Assembly (NCBI RefSeq): GCF_000247695.1 | Contig: NW_004624734.1 | Span: 35,139,247 to 35,203,246 of the forward strand | Direction of reading: 5' to 3' | Length of the DNA stretch: 64,000 nucleotides | Origin: Heterocephalus glaber | Lineage: Eukaryota > Chordata > Mammalia > Rodentia > Bathyergidae | Part shown: positions 1-10,712 of the stretch, in pieces | Position numbering within the stretch: position 1 is the stretch's first letter | Layout: every line of letters starts with the position of its first letter | Notes under the pieces: generated by a model | The model's database searches: none | Told to the model about the DNA's origin: nothing | The model's input: only the letters and a program-made list of their open reading frames with translations | Translations under genes and position numbers: made by a program

Positions 1-511
1 GCTGTGATTCTGATGGGCTTTCCTTTGTATGTGATTTGTTTCTTTTCTCTCACTGCTTGTAGAATTTTGTTCTTCTGTTGGGTTTCTGGAATCCTATTAT
101 ATGCCTATGTGTAGATGTTTTTTGATCACAGCTAGTTGGAGTCCTATATGCCTCCCTTATCTGTACGTCAAGTTCTTTTCCCATGCTTGAGAAGTTTTCT
201 GCCATCACTTCTGTGAGCAGATTTTGTATGTCATCTCCACTCTCTCCTATTTCTTTATTGACTCCAATCAGTCTTATGTTATTCTTCTTTGCATCTTCTA
301 GCAGCTGCTGGTTTGATTTCTTGTGGTCTCTTACAATTTTAAAGACATTTTTCTTTTCCTGGTCACTAATTGCAATCTTATTGTCTGAAATTCTGTCCTC
401 ACATTGGTTCATTCTGCTGCATAAGCTTTCGATGGAGCTTTTAATGTCCTGGAAATCTGTTTGCATCTGTTTTATGGATTCCATTTGTTTCCTATATTGG
501 GATTCCAACAT
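1..511 (-). pseudogene. L1 ORF1p fragment, frameshifted
   Basis: ORF1p is the RNA-binding chaperone of L1 retrotransposition. The open stretch 511 to 50 gives 153 residues. The N-terminal half is rich in charged and heptad-spaced residues, as in the ORF1p coiled coil. It is followed by NNIRLIGV and AENFSSMGKELDVQ, which match the start and middle of the ORF1p RRM-like domain (NIRI.GI, AENFP..GKE). The frame stops near position 50, but a neighbouring frame continues with EKKQITYKGKPIRIT, the conserved run that follows in ORF1p. This shows a single frameshift and a continuing fossil. Full-length ORF1p is about 340-370 residues, so this copy is partial and inactive. Confidence 0.85.
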
Positions 512-908
512 ATTCCTCAGCTCCTCTATTTTTTTTAATCTGCATCCTCTCTAGATTTATTAATCATGTCTTGCACTATGGGCACAATCTCTGTTGTTAT
601 CTGAAAAATTATTTCTGATTTCATTTTTTTCCAGATCCTCTTTTGTTGCCAGTTCAGGGAGTCCAGGTGGTTGAGTATCAGTGTTCCATCTCATTTCCCT
701 TTGGGGTTGCTTTAGGTGATCTGGAAGTCTGGTTTTGTGACTTGTTTATGTGTCTTCTCATTTTGATGAGGGGGGGCGGTGGTGCTGGGGCCCGCACAGC
801 TCATCTCCTCTGTGCTGGGAGCAGGGGTAGGTTGGCCCAGAAGCCTCCTACTCTGCACTGGGGGCTAGGGCACGTTGACCTGGAAGCCTCCTCTGTGCTC
901 TCTGAGAG
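1..908 (-). mobile_element. LINE-1 5' portion (5'UTR plus ORF1), cut by window edge
   Basis: Read on the minus strand, this is the front of an L1 retrotransposon. About 640-908 resembles an L1 5'UTR: it is GC-richer than its surroundings and holds two related segments, each containing 'gaagcctcct' on the plus strand. About 1-600 is ORF1. The element runs off the left edge, so ORF2 and the 3' end cannot be judged. The right boundary is approximate and lies next to a T-run at 909-921. Confidence 0.8.
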
Positions 909-1965
909 ATTTTTTTTTTTTTAATATTGCCTTCCCAAAATAGAGTCCTAAATACATAAAAAATAGAAAAAGATCAGAATATATTTTATACTTAAACCAT
1001 CTTTGAGATTTCCCAGAAAGCATTTGGGGAAAAAAATATCACAAAGGTTTTTTTTTTTTCTTTTATGTTGTAAAAAGAGAAGTATTAGAAATAATTCTGT
1101 TTGTTTGATACGTGATTTATGTAAAGAATTTCATGGGAAGAACTTCAGAAGAGACATAGCCTGCCTTGAGTTGAATTTCTGTAAGTGAGATAAATACCTC
1201 AGAAATTGTATTCTTTGTGGGAAGTCCCTGGGGATTTGTCAATGTTCTTACCTTCTATAATATGTTTTCACCTCAGGGGAAGCACTGATCAAAACTTGTT
1301 CCTTTCAAGTTTTCCTATATTTATTAGTATCCTGGTGATGCTTTGCCTGATGATATTAAGCAACAGCAGTCTGGTATTTTCAGTCATAAATTCAATTATT
1401 ATTTGAAATGCTTACTCAGCCAAGACCTTGCTCCTTTAATTTGAAGTTGCAAGTTTCAAGGCTACTGGTTTTCAATTGGGAATACATATCATATTTACCT
1501 ATGGAGTTGTTTTAAAATATAAAATAAGATCCAGACTTATCAATGTTCTTATGTGATATTCTTGACTTTTTTCTGGGTAGATTGTATACACATTATATCT
1601 CAGGATTATTATATTATACCTCAAGATTGTTCCCTTTATAAAAATTATATGCGTACATTTTCAAAAATCCAATGCAGCATTTACTGACTTCTTTGCAAAT
1701 GTTTGAGGTCCTTAGAGATATTTTTGTATATATTTTAAATGACTTTATCATTGTTTTATATGACATAAGACCTTTCACATTTCAAAAGTCTGAGTCATAA
1801 ATTAATCACAACCAGATGACCTTGATAGCCACAGATTGCTTTTGCTTTACTCTAATGCATCCCTGAGTCAAAGCTAGGAGGTGCAGGACAGAATTTATAT
1901 CTTAAAGATATAAATTATCTTTAAGAAACACAGTCAGAGCCTCATAGAAAAGAATCCTACCCCAT
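909..1965. other. AT-rich sequence without recognised gene
   Basis: No exon-like ORF or repeat that I recognise. It contains T-runs at 909-921 and about 1046-1060. There is also a small AT inverted repeat: the arms at 1900-1910 and 1916-1926 are exact reverse complements (tcttaaagata / tatctttaaga) with a 5-base loop. At this AT content such a hairpin may be chance. Confidence 0.5.
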
Positions 1966-2397
1966 ATAGGTCAAATATCCGTAATTTAAACTTCCAGAAT
2001 GCAAAATGATCTGAAATCTAAAACTTTTGGGGGTGCCAACTTGATGCCACAAGTGGAAGATTCCCATACTTGACTTTAAGCTTCAAGTCACGGTCAAAAT
2101 AAAGAGAGGCTGAGAGTATAGTTCAGCATTAGAGCATTTTCAAGGCATGCACGAGGCCTTGAGTTCAACCCCTAGCACCACAAAAGAAAAATGCACTAAA
2201 AATATTGTACAGAATTGTCTTCAGGCTCTATGTATAAGGTATATGTAAAACATAATCAAATGTCACGTTTAGATTTGGATTCCATCCCCCATAATATCTC
2301 ATTGTATGATATATTACCTCTTATAGCAAATATTCCAAAATCTGAAATTTGGGACACTTCTGGGCCCCAGCATTTTGGATAAGGAATACTCAACCTG
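1966..2397. mobile_element. Old DNA-transposon fossil interrupted by a SINE
   Basis: Two blocks, about 1966-2100 and 2194-2397, resemble one old mammalian DNA-transposon consensus. The right end reads 'gcattttggataaggaata' then 'ctcaacctg', the reverse of a familiar 'gagtatcccttatccaaaatgc' terminus. The inner text (phrases such as 'atccaaaatctgaaat' style) agrees. A 93-base ID-like SINE sits between the blocks, so the DNA element is the older insertion. I believe it is Tc1/mariner-pogo-like but cannot name the family with certainty. Confidence 0.6.
2101..2193 (+). mobile_element. ID-like SINE, nested
   Basis: Plus-strand tRNA-derived SINE. It has a diverged A-box region ('gagagtatagttcagcatt'), a B-box-like 'gagttcaacccc', and an A-rich tail near 2181-2191. 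It lies inside the older DNA-transposon fossil. Its sequence is more diverged than the ID-like copies at 2.57 kb and 52.5 kb. Confidence 0.65.
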
Positions 2398-2570
2398 TGC
2401 TTCAAACTATTGACTTTCAAAGAACAGACTTGTAGTCTTCAGAAGTAACTGCTTAGCTAAGTAATTGCTTAGATTTCAGAATACCCCTGTGGCTGAGCCA
2501 AGATTGCCATACTATTCTAGTGGAGACTGCTCCATGAGACTGCTAAGGTAAGATCCAGAAGAACAAGAAT

Positions 2571-2659
2571 TTTTTTTTTTTTTGGTACCAGGGATCAAAC
2601 TCGGAACCTTGTGCTTGCGAAGCAGGTGCCAGAACCACTGAGCTAAATCCCTGGCCCTG
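2571..2659 (-). mobile_element. ID-like SINE with perfect 13-bp TSD
   Basis: Minus-strand tRNA-derived SINE. The T-run at 2571-2582 is its A-tail. The body on the minus strand runs through 'gatttagctcagtggttctg', an A-box-type pol III promoter element, to 'gatccctggtacc', the B-box side. The duplication gaagaacaagaat flanks it exactly at 2558-2570 and 2660-2672, proving insertion by target-primed reverse transcription. The same subfamily recurs at 52.5 kb. Confidence 0.9.
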
Positions 2660-2672
2660 GAAGAACAAGAAT

Positions 2673-4209
2673 ATATTACAGAACTGACTAAACTGATAAC
2701 AAAAACTGTGTGTGGTTGTTTGGAATATTGTTAATCTCATTTTAATGTTTTATTTTCTACGTTTATAAGCAAGCCATTCTCTTTTTTCTTACATTTCTAA
2801 AACCTGCAAAAATTTAGTAAACTCTGCTTTTGTAAGCTCAAATGAAAGATTTTAAATAATATCTGATTCTCACTGAGTCCCCAAAATCCAGACATTCTTA
2901 AAGGGTCTCCATACTTTTTAAGGCAGGATAGTTACTTACAGAATTTGGTAAGAATCGGTCCTGCTTTCAAGGATATAATTGAGCAATTTGATTGGGCAAT
3001 CACTGTCTCATCTGAAGCATCATATCTGAGAATAGTGGTCATTCAATCTATATTCGAGCTATGACCACCACTTTGTTTTGAGAAACAAGACTTGGCCATA
3101 TTAATGGCATCAATACCGATGAAGCCCTCCCAGGAAAACTAGCCTGTTCCTAGCTGACAAGATTTCAGCTTTTCCAATAAGAAGGTTGTGTCCTAGCAGA
3201 TCAGGACCTTTGGGATAATGGGGACCTTAACAGGAGAGGAATTCACCTAAATTCATAGGTACTGCAGGTAATATTTGGTTGGGAGAGTTTCTTGGGATTG
3301 GTTTCCTAGTCTTAAAATGGGAAATAGAAGAGGCATTGAAATCCATCTGAGATGCCTTATGAAAACCCCCAAGGTTAATTTTGTGGCATTAGTAGATGCT
3401 CAATACTATGTGACTAGAGATTTGCAAATTTAAGCAAGACTCTATGTTACGTGTTACCCTCACAGCAATCCTGTAAGCAGTTGGGCCACTCCTAATTGAA
3501 ATCAATCTTATTTTGTTACTGAACATTATCTTTCTTTGAAATTATGTGATCACAAAGGGAGAGGGAGAGACAGAGGAAAACTGTGGATAAATCTGAAATG
3601 TATCAAAAAGATTACTGGATACTTTTATTGGAAAATTATGTAATGGGTAGAGAATACCACTTGGCTTATCTGATTTTGTGTAATTTAAACAAAATTTTAT
3701 GTGTAAGTTTTAAAAATAAAATGATAACATTGAAAATAAATCTTGTCTATAAACATCCAAACAAATTCTGGCTGAGGGAGGAACAATCAATCCCTACCCC
3801 TTATCGAGAAAAAAGCCAGTTTTGTAAATTCACAGCATGACCTACATATGTCTCCAGTCTTTGAATTGTCTTTTGAACTAGTTGCAGCTTCTTACTGATT
3901 TCTTCATTAATTGATAAGATAAATAAAACATCTGATATACATTCATTTTGTATATTTATATGACAGTCACTGTTTTATCTTTTAGAAAAGTATCCATTCA
4001 CATGTTAAATTCTTCACTTTGTTCTTGATGTGTAAACTCTGTTACATTCATTATTTATATATACATTATAAAAGTTAAATTTTCAACAGTTGACTGGTTG
4101 GTATGATGTTATTTTACCAGACACTCAATTAAACATTTATTAAAGCTTGCTTCCTGTCTTGGAATTAATTTAAAGTTTCAGACATTCTTATAGATACTTG
4201 ACAAGCTCT
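2673..4209. other. Unique AT-rich sequence
   Basis: No recognised gene or young repeat. The open frame at 3583-3840 is low-complexity AT-rich translation with no family resemblance, so I do not call it a gene. Short MIR/L2-like phrases near 3440-3500 are too weak to annotate. Confidence 0.5.
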
Positions 4210-4305
4210 GAAGCCCTGGGCATTGTACCTATAAGGCAAAATCAATAAAATAACTGAGTAGTCCACTCAATAAATATTTGTCAAATGAACAAATGAATGA
4301 ATTAT
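4210..4305 (+). mobile_element. L2 LINE 3' end fragment
   Basis: The text 'actcaataaatatttgtcaa' followed by 'atgaacaaatgaatgaa' matches the well-known L2 3' terminus (tag ending in short TGAA-type repeats). Only the last 100 or so bases are recognisable. Confidence 0.65.
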
Positions 4306-4319
4306 AAATAATATTTACC

Positions 4320-4570
4320 ATTTTGGTGGCACTTCTCAAGTGCTGAACACTAGTATATATTTCAGAAATAAGGAATACAACATGAGAAGTAAATTAACTA
4401 GGAAGATTTTTCAGAAATACTGTTATTATCATTATTATCCTTTGATGTGTGTAGAACAGGCTAAATAAGATTGAGTATCTTGCCTGCAGTTTCATAGTTC
4501 TAAGTGCCCTGAGCAGTACTTGAAACCAGGTCTCTTGACCTTTCCGCTACCCAGGATACTGTACTGGGTC
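4320..4570 (-). mobile_element. MIR-type SINE fossil
   Basis: In the reverse complement this follows the MIR core: an acid-rich 'cctgggttcaagtcct'-like segment, then 'tgtgaccttgggcaag'-like and 'gataataat'-like blocks. It is diverged, as expected for a pre-eutherian SINE, so the boundaries are approximate. Confidence 0.55.
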
Positions 4571-5649
4571 TCCTGAGGCCACACCATCAAGGTGGTTGAA
4601 ACCTCCTCCTTTTTGTCCCTTTACCCTCCAGGCCCCATTATCCTTGATATCCATAGGAGACACCTCCTGGAAAGCACAGGGCTCCTTGGATCTCAAGTTC
4701 TACAAGTCAAGATGAGAGCCCAGCCTGCCAGAAGTTCTGCATGTTACTTAGTCCCTGGATGAAAGTTAGACTATTAATAACCTTTAACCCTATCAGTGTT
4801 GGGAAGGAAAATGAACTAATGAATATAGCAACCCTATGTGGTTCCTGGAACAGAATGCTCACGAAGCAGAGGACACGGTTACATTTGCCTCCAGAGTCCC
4901 CCTCCTCTGTGACTACTCTACAGCCTGGAAACTGCAGAGGTGGCTATGGTGCTGGGGGTGGAGGTGGGGCACAAAGGAGTTGGGTTAGGGAGGAGGACAC
5001 GGTGGTAGGAAGCATGATTTGCATAATCCTTTACATCTTAAGGGGACTTTTTATTTCACAAAGGAACAAGTTATTAGAAAATGAGAAGGAAACAGCAGCA
5101 GGAAGGAAATTAGACAGAAATTGCAGCAGGAAGCAGGACGAGAGCTGTCATTGGTCCAAATCTCAGTGCTCTTGAGGCAAACAAGATCCAAATGTGCCTG
5201 AGCTCCCAATGTACGGAGCCTGAATCCTTCTCCAGTACTCAGCAATAACTGAGAAAAGAGAGAAGAGACAATCGGGACATTTGAGAGTCCAACCTATGCT
5301 GAGCCAAAAACGTGAGCCTGAGTCCCGCTGTCTGATCAGGAAGAAGTTATTCGTCAGCAGAAAGAGCAAAGCCTACGAAGGACTTTTGTGGCTGGGGAAA
5401 TATATCTGTCCCTAGTACGCACAGTGTCCCAAATGCAGCTCAGCAAAAGTAGCCACCATGTCTTCCGTTGCTTGTGTGAACACCCGTGGTCTTATCTAAC
5501 CACATGTTGTACAATAGGGAGGGTCCAGGGTTGTACTTACTTCAGAGACAGAGGCATTGACCTGCAGACTGGGAGTGGAACAGGCACAGAAAGTAGGGGT
5601 CTTAACACACTTTTGAGTGAGCAGAATGTTGACTGTACAGTCATAGTAT
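4571..5649. other. Unique sequence, no gene supported
   Basis: Moderately GC sequence. Overlapping short frames occur on both strands (for example 4741-5175 plus and 5163-5369 minus). None has a domain, repeat motif or codon pattern that I recognise. No repeat was identified. Confidence 0.45.
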
Positions 5650-6190
5650 TATAGACAGCTGAGTTAGAGAAAACTATTATAACAGTCAGATAGGGCTAGG
5701 TCCTCAAGAGAGTCAAGACAAAGGTAAAACACCATGACTATGGCTGGAGACACATTGTTGAAGACCAGGCCTCAAGATAAAGACAAGATGACCAGACCTG
5801 TATACTTCCTCAAAAGACAAAAACTGGGCCTCCTGAAGTTTAGGTATCAGCCACCCCAGTGGGTGACTAAAGACTTCTGAACTCACCATTCCCTAGAAGT
5901 CTTTGTTCTTTCCCTCCACACTTGTTTTGTGACTTGTCTCCCAATTGCACCACTATTACCTAAGTGACTGTACTTTAACCTTATTGGTTGATCATCACTG
6001 TGTCCCATGTTATACCCACATGGGTTTTGCTCTATAAAACTCTGTAAAGTGAGGTCCCCAGCTACCCACTCAGGATCACTTCTGCCCCTCAGAAGCTATC
6101 CTATCAATAAATATCTTCCTAATCTTAACCCCTATTGTTCCGAGAATTTATTCTTTGATTTTTAGAGAACATGAGCTCGGCGTATCAGAC
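5650..6190 (+). mobile_element. Endogenous retrovirus LTR (solo, ERV1-like)
   Basis: The order of elements matches a retroviral LTR. An inverted CCAAT box ('attggttgatcatc') lies near 5980, and a TATA box ('tataaaactctg') at 6033. About 70 bp downstream is a poly(A) signal AATAAA at about 6106, followed by a U5-like segment ending near 'gttccgagaattta' and 'gagctcgg'. That last segment resembles type-C (gammaretrovirus-like) LTR ends. No gag, pol or env sequence adjoins it, so it is a solo LTR or a fragment. Its left boundary is uncertain. Confidence 0.65.
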
Positions 6191-6454
6191 AGCTAACACG
6201 TTGGGAGAGATAATATTTCATATTTCATCTCCAATATTATTTCCTGTATCAATAGCATGGGCCTTGTACTCAATAGTCACCAGAGTTTGAGACTGTGGAC
6301 AAATGGCTTGGAAGAGAGAGAGGGAGGGCATCATTCTAGCATGGGACGGGGCCCTTGGATCACAGACTCCACAGCTGCACTTGAGCCGTGGACTTGAAGA
6401 GGTAGCCCTGGCAGCTGCAGTGTAAAGGAGAGAAGGACCCTGGGCTTTGTTGGT
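6191..6454. other. Unique sequence
   Basis: No recognised feature. The 81-codon minus-strand frame here has no family resemblance. Confidence 0.4.
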
Positions 6455-6605
6455 CATTAACAAGACACTAGGTTCAAAGTCAGCACTGTCACTTACTAGC
6501 AGAGTGACTTTATTTATTCAATTTCTCTAAGCCTCAGTCTCTTATCTCTAAATTAATGTTAATAATATATGTCGCTGTAAGGATGAAATTATTTAAGTAA
6601 ATGGA
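6455..6605 (+). mobile_element. MIR SINE
   Basis: Matches the MIR core: 'gtcacttactagcagagtga', then 'caatttctctaagcctcagt', then 'gctgtaaggatgaaattat'. These follow the consensus order of the tRNA-related end, core and tail. Confidence 0.7.
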
Positions 6606-6765
6606 GATTAGAAACACTTGCCTCATGGGCTGTCTTGAGATGAAATGGCATGGCGTACAAAAACTCAGACTGGGTCCCTGGTGCTAATAAGCCCTGAACT
6701 GGAGCCTGGGTTGGTTTGAGGAAGGCAGTAAGTCACCCCATCTTCTCTTCCAGAATCAGAGCCAA

Positions 6766-6808
6766 CTAGTATTTTGACCTGCAGGAAAAATTCAGGTCAA
6801 AATACTAG
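6766..6808. repeat. Perfect 16-bp inverted repeat (hairpin)
   Basis: The arm ctagtattttgacctg at 6766-6781 is the exact reverse complement of 6793-6808, with an 11-base loop (caggaaaaatt). Flanking ccaa (6762-6765) can also pair with ttgg (6811-6814) across a 2-base bulge. It is not part of a repeat family that I recognise. Confidence 0.85.
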
Positions 6809-6940
6809 CTTTGGAGCCAGTAAAGACAGACCAGAGATAGAGGCGCTGACCTGCATCTAGGTGGCTTCCTAACATCTTCTCTATAATCAGCAGGGACAGG
6901 AGGTGTCACTCCGGTGCTGATGCTCCTAGGGAGAAGAGCA

Positions 6941-6970
6941 CATTCTTTACAGAATCATTCTTTACAGAAT
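6941..6970. repeat. 15-bp tandem duplication
   Basis: Two exact adjacent copies of cattctttacagaat occupy 6941-6955 and 6956-6970. A shorter related piece (cttttacag) follows. The likely origin is replication slippage. Confidence 0.9.
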
Positions 6971-7502
6971 CTTTTACAGGGGAGTTATGTTCTTCCTAAT
7001 AATAATATATTGGACTTTCCCTCAATCAGGTAGCATGCATAATTAGAAACCTCACATAGGATACGGGTGTGAACCTTCCTTCTTAACCCAAGCCCTAACC
7101 TTTCAACTTGAGGTCCCAAAACATTTACTTCTCTCACCCATGTATTGATGTCTTAGCAAGGAAAGTCTTCACAGATCTCATTTTTTTGCAAAGCACAAGA
7201 TTCCTGAGTGATCGATTGATTCATCTTCTTCACACTTAAGCCACGTTCACTGATTTTCTGTTTTCATCTGCAACTATAAATGTCAGAGTAACATTCGAAG
7301 AACATCCTTGGGTTTTCTCTCTTCATCTGCTTTTCCTAAAAACCAGGTGGAGTGCAGGAGGGAAGCTGGAAATCACGCTGAAGGACCCAGCTGCCTCTGC
7401 TCTCTTCAGTAGAGGCTTATGTCCCACCAGAAGGGCCTGGCACTGGCTCCTTCTGCTTTTGTTAATTTGAACTTTCTGCTTAATACTAGATCATTTCAAA
7501 TC
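6971..7502. other. Unique sequence
   Basis: No repeat or gene recognised. It contains ordinary mixed-composition sequence between the tandem duplication and the hAT miniature element. Confidence 0.4.
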
Positions 7503-7510
7503 ATCTAGGC

Positions 7511-7591
7511 CAGTAATGGCAAACATTTTAAAGCTTTCAATAATAACAAACAGCCAGCTGCGGCAGGCATACCATAGGTTTGCCACCACTG
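7511..7591. mobile_element. 81-bp hAT miniature element with perfect 8-bp TSD
   Basis: The left terminus cagtaatggcaaac and the reverse complement of the right terminus, cagtggtggcaaac, match at 12 of 14 positions. The element is flanked by identical 8-bp duplications atctaggc at 7503-7510 and 7592-7599. CAG-type ends plus 8-bp TSDs are the signature of hAT transposons. At 81 bp it has no coding room and must have been moved by a transposase supplied elsewhere. I cannot name the family. Confidence 0.88.
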
Positions 7592-7599
7592 ATCTAGGC

Positions 7600-8886
7600 T
7601 TTCCTCAAAATGGTAGATGAACATGCAAGCTCACACACTTGTGCATGTATACACATATTCACATACACTCACACTCGCCCCTGATAAGTGCTCTCTCATT
7701 ATAAACAAAAAACCAGCCTGACATCCGAACAACTTGGGTAAATTAGGTTAATGGAAGATTCATCTGCCTCTTGTTATCTATAGCATGTGCCCAGTTAAAC
7801 ATCCAGATCTTAGCTGTATTGACTTACAACCAATTTGAATTACTACCAGCCCTCGGGAATGGATTGAGTTCATAAATCAAGGGTCCGCTGTACTCACTGC
7901 ATCCTTCCCCTCCACCTAGCATCCTATTTCTGTGCCCCAAGTGAAAGCCAAACTTCTCAGGAGAGTGGTTCGAGACCCACTGGCTATATTGTATAGACTC
8001 ACTTGGTCCTCAGTCCATTCAGTCTGGCTCTTTGGTCAACGGAAACAATCCACACAGAGGCGATCAGTGAGTAACCCAGAAGGTGTTAAATCCAGCAAAC
8101 AGCTTCCGGTCCTCTTCTCCCTGATGCACCCGGTAACGTTCCACCCTCTGCAGATGCTCTTGGCTGTCTGAAGTTGACTGACTTCTCAGCCTCGCCCCCA
8201 CACCTGTCCTGATCGGGTAACCTCAAGTTCAGGAGTGGTACAATCATCTAACCAACGGCACCAGCCAGAATTAATCTGGAGCCATCCACAACACCTCTTT
8301 CTCTCTTACTCTAAATGATCCATCCACAAGTTGTACTGATTTTGCTTCCTAAAAAATTCTTAAGTCTATATCCATTTCCTTCCTGCCGTCACTCTGCAAA
8401 CCACTATCTTCTTTCCTCTGGTCAACAACAGCAATCTCTCCATCAGGCTTCCCCACAGATCCTCTTACCCTGAGTGAATAAAAGTGCACTCTCCACCCCA
8501 CAATCACCTTATTAAAATCAGTCTGTGGTTTTCCACTGCTCTTAGAATCCAGATCCAGATCTTTCACCTGGCCCATAAGATCTAGCAGGGTCTGGACCTG
8601 CAGAGACACCATGGTACTCAACTCCAGGAGCCACCATGCATAGTATATTCTGGATGGAAGTCCCTTTGAGGTTGTGCAGTGCACAGCCTGAGCAGCTATA
8701 TAACTCTGGTCTATCTCTCTAGTTTCATCTTTATCAATCTTTCCCTTGTTCTCTGTACTCAGCCACATAGTAGTTTCTCAAATGTGTCCTGTTCACTCCA
8801 GCCAACAGTGTTCTTCTCTACTTGATACGCTCTCCTTCTCACACCCTACTTCCCTTGATTAATTTCCAATCAAAAGTCATTTCTTA
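7600..8886. other. Unique sequence with short CA-rich patch
   Basis: A degenerate CA/TG-rich patch lies at about 7625-7675. Weak L2-like phrases occur at 8480-8800. The minus-strand frame at 8349-8768 (139 codons) has no recognisable domain, so I do not call it a gene. Confidence 0.4.
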
Positions 8887-9074
8887 GGTGGACCTGGTGG
8901 CACACACCTATAGTCCCAGCACTCTGGGAAGCTGAGGCAGGAGGATTGCAAGTTCGAGCCCAGCCTGGGCAACTTAGCTATTTAGTGAGACCCTGTCTCA
9001 AAGTTAAAAATAAAAAAGGACTGGAATGTAGCTCAATATGAAGGCATTAGGTTCAATCCCAGTAAAAGAAAAAA
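8887..9074 (+). mobile_element. B1-dID composite SINE
   Basis: The first part is a B1 (7SL-derived) body: 'gtggcacacacctatagtcc', 'gctgaggcaggaggattgca', 'agcctgggcaactta', 'gagaccctgtctca'. An A-rich linker follows. After it comes an ID-like segment, 'ggactggaatgtagctcaat' to 'ggttcaatcccagt', and an A-tail. This B1 plus ID arrangement matches the B1-dID SINE known from non-murid rodents. Confidence 0.88.
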
Positions 9075-9084
9075 GTCAGTTCTT

Positions 9085-9545
9085 CAGGGAAGACTTCAGT
9101 ATTGGTCAGGGTCCCCACAAGGAGACAGCACACTCCAAGAGTGACACAGGGAGCTTAATGAGGGGTCAAACTGCAAGGTTAAAGGACACCAACAAGAGCT
9201 AGCATGGCGCCATGGGTGGAAAGTACTGAGAGGACAGGGCAAGGGTATGCAGCTGGAGAGAGCGGTCTCCTGACTGCATCTCTGCCTCCAGCATAGCAGC
9301 ATATCTCTGCCAAACCACAGCCCAGCAAGAAGGGGCCAGGTGCACAGAACCCCTCTGCCTTCCACCCTCGGAGCTCCTGCTGCTGCCTCCCATTGGCCAA
9401 GCTCTCCCAAAAGTCAGATGTAACAGAGCCCAGGGCCGCTCCACTGGGTCAGAGTAGCATGCAGAAGAGGGGTGGCCTGGCCACCCCTGCCCACCCTCTT
9501 CCTGAAACTCAGCTCTCCTGATACAAATGCTTCTGTAACACAGCA
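9085..9545. repeat. Possible ancient interspersed repeat
   Basis: The start 'ggtcagggtccccacaagga' with 'agacagcacactccaagagt' recalls an old mammalian repeat that begins 'gtcagggtcctggcaggaaacagatggcacactc'. The rest is too diverged to follow. Four overlapping minus-strand frames of 73-115 codons here are not convincing genes. Confidence 0.3.
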
Positions 9546-10712
9546 TTCTGTTCCCTTGGAAGTTTCCTTGTATGTAGGTACATTTTCTTCTGAGAGTAGT
9601 ATTTGCTTAATAGCAAATTATTAGCAGTAATTATTAATTACTTGATTATATAATTTTCATTTCAAATTATGGACAAGACTAGTCCATAAATTCGTGCAGG
9701 TAAGTGCAATTGGATTCCCCATGCTGGTATGGAATAGGACTTCCACTGCACGTGTTGAATGAATAGCAACTGTCCTTAACTGCTGATTGTTTCCATACTT
9801 TGGTCCAGCTGTGTGAAGACCAAGGGAGGGTAGGGCTGGTATTAACTGGAAGGGCAAGGCTCAAAGCACAGATGGTGATACTTGTCAGTGAGCAGCAGGC
9901 AAGTCCAGAACCTTCCTTAGACATTTGGTCTTGGGTCTGAATGAAACCTCAGGGCCAAAGCCCTGGCTTTTCTCCTGCCCCATAGATAGCAATTGTGACA
10001 AGTGGCTAGATGGAACAATGAACAGGAATACAAAACAAAGTAAATGGATCAATACTAAGTCAGTCTAGGCCCTGCCCTGCTCAGAATGATTTTGCTGTAT
10101 GCCTTTGAGTAGTTATATAGCTCCCTGAATCTGTCTCCAATGAATAGGAATCATGACTGATCTTCTCCCTGTGGTGGCAGGGAGGACCACGTGATGTCCT
10201 GTGTTATGTGCAAGGTGCTTTATAACTTTGAAGCCTGGATGATTAACACTCCCTGGGTTTCAAAGGCCCACAAGACAATTTGCATAAAGCTCACTTTCTA
10301 ATCTTTGCTGAGGGGAGGTTACTCATTCTGGAAGTAAAATGCACACTCCCAACCCTCATGGGGCCTTGTTTACCAGGCAAGTTCCTAGTGTTACTCTGTT
10401 CCCAGAGTTACCCTGTTCCCAGGACAACCGGAAACATCCCTGTTGCTTCTCACTCTGTCCCCTCCCTCAGCCTGAGGGAAGCACCCAAAGGCCAGCCGGA
10501 ATCCTGCACCCCCGTACAGATGCTCTGCCTCTGTCTGCTGCCGCCTCCAGTCACTAGGGATTTAGGAATACAGTTACGGAAGGTGAAGTCATCTCTCTCA
10601 GTTATGCTCTTTGAACTTGCAGCTACAGCATGTTACCCCAGTGCTTGTCCCTGCTAACTGATAATTAGCCTTCATCCCTGCAATCTTGATGTAATATCCA
10701 TCAATCAGAAGC
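9546..10712. other. Unique sequence, weak MIR trace
   Basis: No gene supported. A very weak MIR-like phrase occurs at about 10080-10160. The plus-strand frame at 10280-10657 has no recognisable family. Confidence 0.4.

Noticed and set aside
183..554. 123-codon plus-strand frame rich in Phe/Ser/Leu
   Set aside because: It is the antisense of the L1 ORF1 fragment.
2571..2659. Possible tRNA gene, because of A-box and B-box-like motifs
   Set aside because: The A-tail, target-site duplications and repeated occurrence at 52.5 kb show a tRNA-derived SINE. A cloverleaf with intact acceptor stem is not present.
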